Source: Ligustrum vulgare (Eukaryota > Streptophyta > Magnoliopsida > Lamiales > Oleaceae). Taken from it: a DNA stretch of 64,000 nt. How positions within the stretch are numbered: the stretch's first letter is position 1; each line of letters opens with the position of its first letter. A program made the position numbers and the translations under genes. This document shows, one piece after another, positions 1 through 11,060 of the stretch. The stretch is taken from assembly GCA_963555705.1 (NCBI GenBank), contig OY743169.1:49652124-49716123 (forward strand), given 5' to 3'. The notes beneath the pieces were generated by a model that was not told the origin of the DNA, made no database searches, and worked only from the letters and a program-made list of their open reading frames with translations.

Positions 1-2717
1 TCATCTAACTAATGCATGATCACTCGCTAGGTTTGGTTTCTAGGTCATCATCTCTTCTTTGATGACCTGGGGGAAATTCAACATGGTGGCTTCCCGATGT
101 ATCAAATTGAATTATCTGATTTGAGTGTGCGGGTTGTGTGGACTGCCTTTTGTCACAAGTGGCCCTCCTTCTATTGTCATTTGTTGACGTTGAAATATAT
201 GAATTCCAATTTAACAAGAAATTGGGTGAATTTAAGTTATGTAGATTAAAAATGAGTAAGGTAAGAGGCGAATCCTAGATCATGTATGACCTAGATTCCA
301 CGTATGTTTCTTTTATTGATATAAATTGGCTTACTTATCCAAGAAACTTGGGATACTTTTATTAGTCATTCTCCCCTATATTTATAAGAAAATGAGGTGA
401 GCTGACTTGTTACAATATATTCACTGACTAGTATTGACTTTTAACCGAACTCTAAGAGTTCTTACAATATTAGAAATAGTTGACTTTTCCTAACTCAACT
501 ATATAGGTGTCAAAATAACTTTTGAAATAACTGTCTTGTAAAGGTATTGTTGATCAGAACTCATGTCGTGCATACAATGTGTATTCAAGTCATACGTTAG
601 TGAAAGTGTATCTAGGTCTTAGAACGAATCAACTATGTATGATCTGGATGTCAGGTCATGCAACATTGACCTGAATGTTAGATCGTGAATGTCATTAATG
701 ATCTGGCGAACAATTTTCGCCACATCATATCGTGCATTACACATAAGATTATGCATTGAAATGTCCATTTTGTGCACTTATTTAAGGTCTAAAACTAATC
801 AATTGATTTGTTGTTTTATATAGTTTTTCTACTTAATTCATTGCATATTATGTTTTTTTTATGTTATCAACCAGAATTCAAGAAATTGAATTAATTAGAG
901 TAAATTGGGACCAATTAAATGCATTGAAGACCTATTTGTACAACATCGAAGTTAAAGACAATAATCCAAAACCAATGCGGAGCGAAATTAAAGAAAATCA
1001 AGAGTGTAATGATTAAATTGCATCAATTGGTTTAATTTTCATTCATAGTTATTTCAATTACTTGGTTTAACTTTATTTAACAAACAACAACCTTGAATTA
1101 ACGCGTTTCGGTTAAGGCTAGACACTTATAAAATAATTTATCACTATCAACTTTATTACTTATTCGATCCATTCACTTGCGTTAAGATAAACATCCAACA
1201 TGCATCAACAGAGGGCATTGAAGTATAGATTCCAACATCAACTATTAGTTATATTAATATAAAACTTGTGTATATAGCAAGTTAGAAGCCAATTATGGTG
1301 ATTTTACAAGGTTGAGATGGTTACCTGAGAGCGAAAGAAGATAAAGGGCACATGTAAGAAAGAGACGGCTCGTAAAGGTGATCCCTACCCAACATAAATG
1401 TCTGGTATTTATAACCTAATAACTTAAAATCTAGTATTCAGGGCTTTATGGATTTAATTTTCTATTAATGCTATGAATATTTTTCTTAAACAACGGATAA
1501 TCATCTCGTACAATTATGAACTTAAATCTCCATGCAGATTTATCAGTCCCTTATCTTTTATCAGTTTATTATAAGATAGTAAAATTTACAGTGTGATGAT
1601 GAACTATACAGAACATGGAATCATTTTTTAGTTTCATGATCACTCTTACCACAAGATTTTCATGTCTCAACTAAGCTTTCATATTTAGAGTTGAATGAAT
1701 CATAAATTTGCATGACTAAACTTCCAGTGCTCATAAAATCCACATGGAACAAATCTGTTGCTTGACATAAATTTTATTAAGAATTACTTTCATTTTTTTC
1801 CATTTGCACTTCATAATTGTAGCCTATGTTATTCATAACCAGTCCCAACTAAGCAAGAGGTTGGGTAGTGATGAATTCAGGAATTTGATCCAGGACGAGC
1901 GACCACTACAAAGGTAAGGGGAAAAAAATTTGACAACAAAATTATAAGATAAAAAATCTTTTTTGGACGAATCCAGCATGAGCGGCCGGACACCCTCGAC
2001 ATATGCTAGATCTGTCCACGAGGTTGAGGCAGGTTGGTAGAGAGCGTAATTGCGTAAAGTCCACTGTTCTAAAATCGCATATACCTAGGTGCTCTTCGGC
2101 GTGATTTTCAACCTTCACGCTTCGCTCGCACATTACAAGGCTTTTTTGCACTTAGGCGTGCTCAAGCGTGATTCTCGATCTCGCTGCTTTGTTACACTTT
2201 ACATTTTTTAGAACACTCGTAAAATCTAATATCATGAACCTTAATACACATAGCATCCCTAAAGCCGAACCCAAATTTATCGAGAACAAACTGATATGAT
2301 ATGCAGATAATCAACAAGACAACATTCTATCTTTGAGTAACTGCACAGAAAGATATGGCAAACAAGAAGGCCACAGAGAAATCCATCCATGCCAAATGTA
2401 AAAATTTATAGGCCAGAAACTCTATGATTCAAATTTACCCCAAACAATGGGATGACAATTTATTTTATTCTGATAGTAGTAACAAACAATCAAACTCGAC
2501 TAGTGAAAATCAAAACAAATCCCAATACTTTATTCAAACATTTTTGTTACCAATTGCTCTTCAATTTACAATTCACTTATGACTGTAATTTACATTTTCT
2601 TTGATTAATCTAAGGAATGGACCGAGTTAGTCCATGATTCATGACACACAAGATTATAACATTTTGAAAGATGAATGCAATAAGAATATGCATACCCTTA
2701 TCCTTATTCTATGCTTA
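1..2717. other. Intergenic DNA, no supported gene
   Basis: This is AT-rich sequence with only short spurious open frames and no recognisable protein family, terminal repeat or structural RNA. Its right end would hold the 3' untranslated region and polyadenylation signals of the minus-strand glycosyltransferase that stops at 2718. I see nothing else that can be named. Confidence 0.6.
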
Positions 2718-4034
2718 TTACGAGGCAGATGAAGAAGAATTGCAGAAAACACAAGAATCAAGCATTATTTGTTCAATAATGCTTCCTTCTTCAACCTTAA
2801 ACCCTCTGCTCTGCTTATTCCAGAGATGCACTGTGAAACTTTGGCTCTGAATTTGCTCCAGCTTTGCAATCAACCATTTCGAGTGAGTCTCATTCCTCGG
2901 CCCATGAAAAAGACTGCCGATCCTACTCCAATAAACCGGGTAAAAAGCCATAGGTGGTGCCACTGTAAAATTGTAACCAGGCCTTCCAGTGATTCTTGAA
3001 ACAACCCTTGAAACCAAATAAGGTCCATTGTGTCCCCATTTATTCCCATCAAATGTGAGTGCAAATTCTTCAATAAACTTGTAAAGAAGTGGATGGCCCT
3101 GATCAAAGATCATGACAGCATTATTCAATCTGCTCCAATTTCTTGTTTCAGGATTAATAGTCTGAGCCCCAATTGTATTTCTTAGCTCCTTAAAACTCTT
3201 CAATACTAGAATATCAGTGTCTAAATAAATCCCACCAAATCTATACAATAACCCAAGCCTAAGTAAATTTGAGAGGTTCTGACCTAAACAGACCTCTCCG
3301 GGATTCACATTTCCTTTCATTAACTGGTTGTACCAAGCCTGTGCGGCAGTGTTATTGAACAAATAATTGAAATCAGGAGAAATTGCTGTGACTTTGAATC
3401 CCTTACACAAAAAGGGCTTCAAAATCTGCATCCCTGTTCTAGAATCCATTGAACTGGATACTATAACTAAGCAACCATTTGGATGTGTTTTGAATAAACT
3501 CTCTATAGTAAACAACTCTCTATCCCCAAAAGACTCTAATGAAGAAATCCAGGTCATGAAAAATCGAAGCTTACAAGAAAATTTCAGTTCACTGGCATTG
3601 AAGAACTCCTTCACTCTAACTGAAAACGGCTTAAGTTTGAACCCAGGACCATGTTTTTTTGTTCTTTTTGGATGATATACCACACTTGCGTTCACAAAAG
3701 CGACAAAGTTTGTATTTTTAAGCAAAAGGGGAAAATGGGTTTTCAATTTTCCAACGGAGAGATCTTCCTTTACAGCATATGGTGCAGGAGATGAGAGCTT
3801 TGTTGAAGAAGGCACATAGAAGAACTTACTTGATTTCCCGGGGACAGTTTCCGACGAAAAACTGGCGGGCTCCGGCGACTTCTTGGGTGGAAAAGGAGCA
3901 TGGGTGTAGAATATGGTGGCGCTGTTATAAACTAGAAGGCAAAGCAAAACAAGAGAAACAAAAGCATAGAAAGATCTCTGGGTCCTTAGCAAATGGTAAA
4001 GAAACTGAACCAGATAATTATTGACTTGTTCCAT
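2718..4034 (-). CDS. Golgi-type glycosyltransferase, GT32 family (lactosylceramide 4-alpha-galactosyltransferase-like)
   Basis: Single-exon gene of 438 residues. A short basic N-terminus is followed by one hydrophobic segment at about residues 24-43, which predicts a type II Golgi membrane anchor. A Ser/Pro-rich stem follows. The catalytic domain has a DXD sugar-transferase motif, GGIYLDTD, at residues 267-274 (Asp272 and Asp274 should bind metal and nucleotide sugar). Further on are WGHNGPYLVSR at 333-343 and VHLWNK at 402-407, both typical of the alpha-1,4-glycosyltransferase C-terminal region. Several N-x-S/T sites fit a lumenal protein. By family it should transfer a hexose from a nucleotide sugar to a glycan or glycolipid, but the plant substrate cannot be told from sequence. 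The frame is open from ATG to stop with no lesions. The start is chosen because it is the first ATG before the anchor. The gene is isolated, with a hAT MITE about 450 bp upstream. Confidence 0.9.
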   Translation of the reverse strand: MEQVNNYLVQFLYHLLRTQRSFYAFVSLVLLCLLVYNSATIFYTHAPFPPKKSPEPASFSSETVPGKSSKFFYVPSSTKLSSPAPYAVKEDLSVGKLKTHFPLLLKNTNFVAFVNASVVYHPKRTKKHGPGFKLKPFSVRVKEFFNASELKFSCKLRFFMTWISSLESFGDRELFTIESLFKTHPNGCLVIVSSSMDSRTGMQILKPFLCKGFKVTAISPDFNYLFNNTAAQAWYNQLMKGNVNPGEVCLGQNLSNLLRLGLLYRFGGIYLDTDILVLKSFKELRNTIGAQTINPETRNWSRLNNAVMIFDQGHPLLYKFIEEFALTFDGNKWGHNGPYLVSRVVSRITGRPGYNFTVAPPMAFYPVYWSRIGSLFHGPRNETHSKWLIAKLEQIQSQSFTVHLWNKQSRGFKVEEGSIIEQIMLDSCVFCNSSSSAS

Positions 4035-4483
4035 GGCTGTTTAGGGAATAAGAAACACTTTTCGAGGTTTTCACTCTTCAAGACTGAGGCTTTATTCTTC
4101 TCACTGTGAGAGAGAGAGAGAGAGAGAGTTGAAGTGCATTTGTGTTTACATTTTTAAGGTTGGGAGGCGGCAAAAAAAAGCTCGAAAATTGAAAAGTCTT
4201 CTATCCGGGAAGAAGAAGAGGCGTTGGACTGGGGTGGTTCTGGAAGAGAGTATGTCCATACTCGGTGCATATTGGAAAAAGACGTGCTAACATAAAGTGT
4301 TGGAATGTGGGAAGTGGGACATAAAAATTAATGAAAACAATTGCTTGCTGAATGAAGATTGGGCAGTTAGGCTTTTTCAATTTTTACCTTACTGCCATGA
4401 CTATAAGACAAAAACCATTAGTCATGATGTAGGACGAAGCTGCCCAAGCCATGTTTGAGGTTATTTTGGTCATTTGTCGCAAC
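4035..4483 (-). promoter_or_regulatory. 5' flank of the glycosyltransferase with a CT-repeat leader
   Basis: This is the region just upstream of the minus-strand start codon. A (GA)n run at about 4107-4129 reads as (CT)n on the coding strand, about 75 bp before the ATG, as is common in plant 5' untranslated leaders. I could not fix a TATA box or transcription start by eye. The region ends at the 8-bp target duplication of a MITE. Confidence 0.45.
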
Positions 4484-4876
4484 CAGTGTTTAGAAAATTT
4501 AAAATCGATTCGAACCAAAAAAGGCAAAGGGTCAAAGGTCTGACCGGATCTAATCAGAGTAGAACCAATTTCAATTAACACATCCAAAATTATTTCAAAA
4601 ATTATAAAATTTTCTAAAAAACAAGTTATTTTACAAATAAACTAATGTTTACTCATTTAAACAAATAATATTATACACAGAGTAGCTTAAAACAATTAGA
4701 GAAAAAAACTCAAAAATCGGTCGGTTCCCTATTTTCCTAATTGAACTTGTCGAAAACCGGGTCAATCGGCCGATTTTTTACCGGCTGATTTTTGGGGTGA
4801 ACCAGATCAATTTTTTCGATCGGTTCCCAATTTTTCCCGTCGAACCAGCTTGTCTGGTCCGATTTTCTAAACACTG
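4484..4876. mobile_element. hAT-type MITE, 393 bp
   Basis: Terminal inverted repeats are visible: CAGTGTTTAGAAAAT at the left and ATTTTCTAAACACTG at the right. They are flanked by an 8-bp target duplication with one mismatch, GTCGCAAC (4476-4483) and ATCGCAAC (4877-4884). CAGTG termini with 8-bp duplications are the hAT signature. The inside is non-coding and has a GGTT/AACC-rich inverted core. It sits upstream of the glycosyltransferase gene. Confidence 0.88.
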
Positions 4877-4929
4877 ATCGCAACGATGTCAAAATGGACT
4901 GAAATTTGGCAGGTTGATTGGAAACGGCC

Positions 4930-5260
4930 TGAAAAATTGGACTCAAGACAAAGCTTGAGATCTCGGGATTTTAGCCAAATTCCTTCATTTAAGCCTTCAA
5001 ATTAATATTTTTAGTATTTTCCATTTAGATTTTGCATTATTTTTGGAATATTTTGATATTTTCTATGCTTAGGGATTCTTGTAATGCCTTTATAAAGACT
5101 TTTGAACGTTCTCCATAGAATTCAATGAATATCATTGCTTGATTTTTCAATAAAATATTTTATTCTTTGCGTCATCTAGAACGAGATCTAGAATTATTCG
5201 TCAATCGGAACGATATTCTATTCCTTTTTCCATCTTCCCTGAGTCAATTGGTATCAGAGC
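4930..5260 (+). mobile_element. 3' part of an LTR and primer-binding site of a Ty3/gypsy remnant
   Basis: The sequence TGGTATCAGAGC at 5249-5260 matches the complement of the initiator-Met tRNA 3' end used as primer-binding site by many plant LTR retrotransposons. The preceding DNA ends in CA (5245-5246), as an LTR should. It has R/U5-like features: a run ending in TTTATAAAG and then AATAAAA-type signals around 5150. The 5' boundary of the LTR is not determined, because the matching 3' LTR is not in the window. A gag-like frame begins directly downstream at 5281. Confidence 0.65.
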
Positions 5261-5280
5261 AGGTCTTTCCTTGGCTTTAG

Positions 5281-5778
5281 ATGGCACGGAACGAAGGTGG
5301 AGAACATCCTAATCCTAATGACCATGGGCTTCACGTCTTGTGGCAACGAATTGAAGAGGATCGTCAAGAGGATCGTCAATTTCAAGAGATTCGAGATACG
5401 TTGACGGCGCTAGTAATTAACCTTAATCAACATCACCCACATCGCGAACCACGGGAGGACGTCTAGAATAGGCACGGTCACATACCACATCAACCAATAG
5501 TTTTTGAAGGCGATTTAACTGATGAAGAGATTGAAGGCATGGTTCTGGCACATAATCCCCCATGTCAGGACGGGTGTGGCAATAATAATACTTTATGTAT
5601 GAGGATGGATCTCCCATCTTTTGACGGACAATTGGGTATTGAGGAATTCTTGGATTATTTGCTCTTATGGAAATTTTTTCCTCCTACAATTTTTTGGACC
5701 TTCTATGATTTGACAAATTCATGCACATACATGATGACATTTTTTTGGACTTTCTATGATGTCATTTGTGGAAGATGA
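5281..5778 (+). pseudogene. Ty3/gypsy gag remnant
   Basis: Starting 20 bp after the primer-binding site is a charged N-terminus (MARNEGGEHPNPNDHGLHV). A stop at 5464-5466 interrupts the frame. After it comes a second open stretch containing MRMDLPSFDGQLGIEEFLDY, the conserved entry into plant Ty3/gypsy gag proteins. The gag fold then degenerates into a duplicated F-W-T-F-Y-D segment and a stop at 5776-5778. No protease, reverse transcriptase or integrase follows, so the element is truncated. The clade is not assigned. Confidence 0.7.
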
Positions 5779-7014
5779 TGAAGGGGAGCCACAGTTGATG
5801 CAGGTGAGTGCTTCCTCAATAGCGGATTGTGAGCTCAATGCAGACAACTATGGATTGAAATGGAGATTCAATGCTCTGGAGAAGATGAAGTTCAGATGTT
5901 GAAACTATTTACTACCAAGATGTCAAAAAACGTGAGCTACCGAAAATTGAGTCTTTCCTACTTCAGATTTCCCGCCAAGACGAGAGTGAAGGTTTGGCTC
6001 GGCATGACATATTATGGGGTCTTAGCCTTTTTTTTTTTTTTTTAATCTACTTATGTCCATGTCATCTGCCCTTTCATCATCAGTTACTGTGTCGATAAGT
6101 ATGTAGGTACATATAGCATTTTCCATAAAACAAAGTGCATTAGTCATTGCCTCGTTTATGTAATAGAAAATTAATTCATTATCATTTTGAGGTTCCTCTC
6201 TTTCCTTTCTCAATTAGCCTCTTCTATTCCATAATTTTTCATTGAATCTTAATCAAGACGACTACTTTGTTCCTCAAAACATGCACTTTTCTCTCAAGTA
6301 TTTTTGTAGGAGCCTCTTAGTGATCTAGAAAAATGACAAACACACCCGAATCATCAGATCCTTAAATGGGGATTTACACACAAGTGCAGCTTCAGGCACA
6401 AGGTCTATGTAAACTCCACTTGCCTATTGGTGGCATGCCAATTCGGGTGTTCGGGAATACGTTAACAAAATCTCATACAGTCGGCACACTACATATTGTG
6501 GACTCCGAATGTTGTGCCACAAAAAATATTACCAAAAATCCCTCAGAAGATTTCTTCCTTAAGATCTTTTATCCTTGCAAAGCTGACAAGAGAGTGAGTA
6601 AAGAATGCTTAACTCCCGTTGCAAAAAAAAAAAAAAAAAAAAAAAAATGAAAACTCCTCTTCCCTAGGTGTTTCAATTATTGATAAAACTAGTATTACAC
6701 CCGTGTGTTGCTGGGAGAACAATATAAAATGATTTTACTGTAAATATAATTTCAAAATAGAAAAAAAAAAATTGAACGTACGATTTGCTTTGATTAATGA
6801 TTAAAACTGTCAACAAATGTTTAAAGTAAAAATGAATTAATTTTCTCATAAATTTTGGAAAACTTCTTTAAATACTAAATTATTTGTACAGTTTGTGGTT
6901 TTGTTCACACATGCGCAATGTAGGTAAGTTATTATAGACAAAATATATTTAAACAGATATTCAGTCTTAAATTAAATAATGCAATTTTCGAGCATTTCAT
7001 TCTGGTTTTCATTT
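5779..7014. other. Degenerate repeat-derived DNA with poly(T) and poly(A) tracts
   Basis: No protein family is recognisable here. A T-run ends near 6043 and a run of about 29 A lies at 6619-6647. The sequence between them has short open frames without recognisable domains and may be a retroposed or retrotransposon-derived piece. The 3' part (6660-7014) is AT-rich and unassigned. Confidence 0.4.
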
Positions 7015-8110
7015 GCCTCATATTGGGTTAAGGAGAAAACTCTAGCTATTCATGTGTTCCTCTACTTATTTTCCCTCTTTAGTGGGGATTCCTGACAATA
7101 TTTAGCAATATGGCCCTACTTAGAGCATCTCTAATTGTTTATTCATATTTTGATCTATGTAACAGTTAAATAGATAAATATTTCACTCATATTGATAAAA
7201 TAGATAATATAATTTAAAGCTTATATCCCCAATGGTTTTTTTCTACAATTTTTTTTGTATACATGTGTCTTCAGCACCATCTCAAATAATAAACTTAGAT
7301 TAAATAAATGAAAATTTAATATTTGCCTAGTCATTTTGTCTAGCGCTTTATCTATACTTAGATATAGCATTAGATAATATCTCTTCCACATCAGCATCAT
7401 ATAGGCATGAAAGCTAATAATTGGAAATGAAATTTTTAAATCATTATTTATTTTTCTTATGTGACAATGATTTTTTTCACAATTCATAAACCATTAAAGA
7501 TGCTCTTACTACATCGATAACATGCATTCTTTCCATGAAAACGCTCACCTCTATGGGCTTTGTTGTACTTAAGACATAGAAAACAAATTCTAAAATCAGC
7601 CTTCTTGTCTTGTCTGTTATAGAAATTGGCTGTATGTCATAAATTCATGTGATGCCATGATTCAATCCTAGTTCAAACCTTCTAGCTGTCCTTGGTTCTG
7701 TATCCACTAGATGTGTTGTGAACCTAGAATGTTGTTCAAAACTTCCTCTCTTACCCAACCAATGTCATCTTTCCCATCTTAAGTTGTAGATATTCTATCT
7801 CCTTGCGATCTCTTAGGCTTGTGGGAAATATTTATCTTCCTTGAATTGTGTCCCAAGTAAGAATTTGTTTCTATGCATCAGTCCAATTTTGCGAAACAGA
7901 CTTCCACTTGTGACCCGCTGTGTCGACTAGCATGAACTCCGCACATAAATTTCTTATGGGCATTTGCACAAGAGAGGTGTTTACATATTCCTTCCAATCC
8001 TCTTCTCCATTCATCAACTAATGAACTGGTGGTGTTGGAGTTACTCTGTGCATTCTGAAGAGGAACTTGTGCTTGTTGCTTGTTAAGGGCTCAAAACAGA
8101 TTTTTTGGAA
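7015..8110 (-). pseudogene. Ty3/gypsy gag remnant, minus strand, split by a MITE
   Basis: Read on the minus strand, the region at about 7999-7640 translates in shifting frames to retrotransposon-gag signatures: an Asp-Thr-Ala-Gly-His-Lys-Trp-Lys segment, a Thr-Trp-Asp-Thr segment, and HLVDTEPRTARRFELGLNHG. Downstream at 7590-7506 is a CCHC-type region containing CYRCSK. The His-Cys half of the knuckle (GHIAKYC) is found at about 7117-7080, on the other side of the MITE at 7123-7505. Several stops and frameshifts show that it is dead. It is unrelated in orientation to the gypsy remnant at 4930-5778. Confidence 0.6.
7123..7505. mobile_element. Tourist-like (PIF/Harbinger) MITE, 383 bp
   Basis: Terminal inverted repeats begin GAGCATCTCTAAT at the left, and GAGCATCTTTAAT is the reverse complement of the right end. 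Both sides are flanked by TTA (7120-7122 and 7506-7508), the TWA-type duplication typical of PIF/Harbinger MITEs. The interior is AT-rich and non-coding. It lies exactly between the two halves of a gag zinc knuckle on the minus strand, which independently supports its borders. Confidence 0.85.
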
Positions 8111-9623
8111 TATTTTGTATGAAGTTCGTGCCGATAAATGGACGGAGTAATGACAAGAAAAGAAAAGAACAAAGTCAAGGCAGGTGTTGAACACTTCATC
8201 CTTAAGTCGAATTTGTCCCGCAACAGTGTTAACAGATTATGTCAATCAACTCCCAAGATACAACGACTACTACTTGTATTTGTAGTACTTCAAAATACAA
8301 GTACAACGAACCAGAATGTCGGCTTTTGTACTCTAAAAATGAAATGAACAAGAATATCAAGATTATGCAACAAAATGCAAGAAATTTTGATTAAGGAAGA
8401 GGAGATAATGAAAATGTTATTGCATATCATTGGTGTGTGTAATAGGACCCCCCTCCTCCCCCCCCCCCCCCCCCCCAAAGGTCATATTTATAGAGTATGA
8501 AGGGTTGTGGACGAAATGGTAGGAGTCAAACCATGCAACCCTTCAAAACCATGCAACTCTTCAAAAAGACACACATTTTCCAAGACAACCGTGCAACTGC
8601 ACGCTTATAAGCCGTGTGACCGCACCGCTTTACGCCAAATCGAGATGTAATCAGTTGAGGTGGGATCGCATTGTTTCCTAACCATGCGATCACATGGGAA
8701 AACTTTGATCATATTTTTGTCCTTTTTCGTAATTTCTCATTCATCCGATATTGGTTTCGAAATGTCAAATATACCCTTTAATGTATGCAAAGAAATTTAA
8801 ATTCTCTTTTGGGGGCATTGTCCCGAAGGAGTGAAGCGGCAAACTAATTTACCTAAACGGATTGAGTCGTTTGAGTATTTGGCCGAAGACGACACGAAGT
8901 CACTTTAGTCGATTTTCAATACTTAACCAATTTTTCGATTTATTAAACCAATATCCAACAAGATTTCCTTTAATTTGTTTTTTTTTTTTTTTAAGAGGAA
9001 AATTGAATTTTTGGAAGAATGTGTTGTTGAAAACTGTGAAAGTGGTGTGTCTTACAAAATTGTGCGGTTGAAAATAAGTTTTGGAGTAAAATTGTGTCAA
9101 AATTCCTTGACCAAAATAAGTTTATGCACGTGGTATCTTGCTTCTTCCCATCTATATAGAAATTCTTCAACGTATTGTACAAAATTACGATCCCATCTCA
9201 CCTTGTAATTCATGTAGTTATTAATAACGATCTGGTGAAGATCTAGAAGTGTTGAGATATTTTTGGTTATATCCTAGTAGTTTGCAAAGTCCTGACTATG
9301 TTTGCATGTATAAGTTCAATTATGCTTAGTCTTCATTAGTGATATTACATTATTTGTCATGCTTGCATGAATATTTATAAGGATACGCTGATAGAAAAAT
9401 GATTAAGTTGATTAATAATAATGTGAGAAACATTAAATTTGAAACATTTCATAAATTTGAAGCAAAAGGAAAGCTAGGTCATGCTTATGATTTAAAATTA
9501 TATAATATAATATTTCATTTATATACATTTTGTTAAATTAAACAAAAGGAATTTATGTATCATGCTCGAAATTAAATAGCATTGTACATAAAAAAATACC
9601 TTGGGTCCTTTAGATGGTAGGTG
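8111..9623. other. AT-rich intergenic DNA with a C-run
   Basis: No gene or transposon terminus is supported here. A run of about 19 C residues lies at 8458-8476. The stretch at 8510-8640 has repeated CCATGCAAC-type words. A T-run at 8978-8991 gives rise to spurious open frames on both strands. Everything up to the GGT target duplication of the CACTA element at 9624 is otherwise unremarkable. Confidence 0.5.
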
Positions 9624-9626
9624 GGT

Positions 9627-10020
9627 CACTGCAAGAATATGCGTCGTCACCAACAAAAATTTACCAACAACCAGTTTTCCGTCGGTGATAGTAACAAATT
9701 TCCAATGGAACTCTAACGGTTTTCTCTTATTATTTATCTATATATAAAAACAAAAAAAAAATAAAAAAAAAAGACTTACCAACGAAATTAGAAACTCTTA
9801 TATGTCGTCGGTGATTTTTTGTTGGTAATCCATTGGTGCAATGAATAAAAATAATTCTAAAATAAAAAATAATATTATTAACGATTTTCTCAACAATCCA
9901 CTTACGTCTTACTAAAAGATAAATTAATAAATTGTCAATTACCAACGGAATCAGTGACGCCCTCCATTCCGTTAAGGATTCCATTGGTAAATCGTTGGTT
10001 TGTTAGTAAAGTCATCAGAA
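9627..10020 (+). repeat. Left terminal inverted repeat and subterminal repeat array of the CACTA element
   Basis: The terminus CACTGCAAGAAT is followed by dispersed copies of ACCAACAA, ACCAACGA and ACCAACGG and their complements (for example CGTCGGTGAT and CCATTGGTAA) across about 390 bp. In En/Spm elements such motifs bind the TNPA protein, and that role is inferred here by analogy. Confidence 0.8.
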
Positions 10021-10593
10021 AAAAATCAAGATCGAGAATAATTTTATTACGACTTCTTAAAACCCAGATCTCCATACTTTCTCAATCCACCACTCCATCA
10101 CTTCTCAATCCACATCACTAGTAATCAAAAGCCTTTCTACAAGCCAAATCGATGTTGCTTCTATAATAGATACCCAGATCTGTTCGCTCTTTCTCTTCTT
10201 CACCTTGAACCAGAAACCTTAATCAAATTGGAAGTTGATTTGAGTGCTTCATCTAATAACAAACCAAGAATCCCTATATCTTCCATTGCCTCTTTTAGGG
10301 AAAATTGGCAATTGAAAAGTACAGGTATGCATTATGTATAAATCTAACTATTTATTTTCAGAACAACAGTGTCAAATTCTATTATTATAAATTCATATTC
10401 CTTTCACATAGAAATAAAAATCTTCTTCTTAATGAATAAGGGAATCTTTATTTGATATATGGCAGAAAAATGTGACAAAAAAAATGTCTACATAGGAATT
10501 ATGTCATAAGTTGCTCCAATGTATTGATGAGATTGAAATGGATGAAATGGCCTTTTCTTTAGGTTATAAAATTATCTGGACAAAAAAAAAACT

Positions 10594-10725
10594 GATAAGG
10601 ATATGGAGAAAGATAAAATAAGAAGAAAACCAAAAGGAAACATAAATGAAGCTCAGCCTGATAAGGATATGGAGAAAGATAAAATAAGAAGAAAACCAAA
10701 AGGGAACATAAATGAAGCTCAGCCT
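10594..10725 (+). repeat. 66-bp direct tandem duplication
   Basis: Two adjacent 66-bp units (10594-10659 and 10660-10725) begin GATAAGGATATGGAGAAAG and end AGCTCAGCCT. They differ by one visible base. They lie in the non-coding leader of the CACTA element, upstream of its TNPD-like gene, and look like a recent slippage or unequal-exchange duplication. Confidence 0.9.
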
Positions 10726-11060
10726 ACCTTATGTTTGAGGTTAAAAAATCATTTGTGAGTCGTGTTAATGATAGTTACATAAGGATATGGGTAAATAAAA
10801 GAGAAATGCTGTCTATTTGAAAATATCCAGTTCTCTCAACCTAAATTGTGTCACTAATCTTTGTATGGAGTTATCTAAAGCTAATTTTCATAAAATAGAA
10901 GTAAAAGGGTAGTTAAGAAAATATTTCATATGCTCATCATAGCATGCCAAGGCTCCTCCTAGCAAAAGAACTGCAATTGCAATGACGTCTACATATACCT
11001 GCAATATGATTGCAAATTGAAGCTTAATCAACCTTCAACTTTTAATATGTCATTTATGTT

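Noticed and set aside
6619..6647. Poly(A) tail of a processed pseudogene
   Set aside because: The upstream 94-codon frame has no recognisable host gene homology and no target duplication could be found around it.
6687..6720. ACTAGTATTACACCCGTGTG motif as the end of a transposon
   Set aside because: It resembles a common dispersed plant repeat end, but no partner terminus or target duplication was found in the window.
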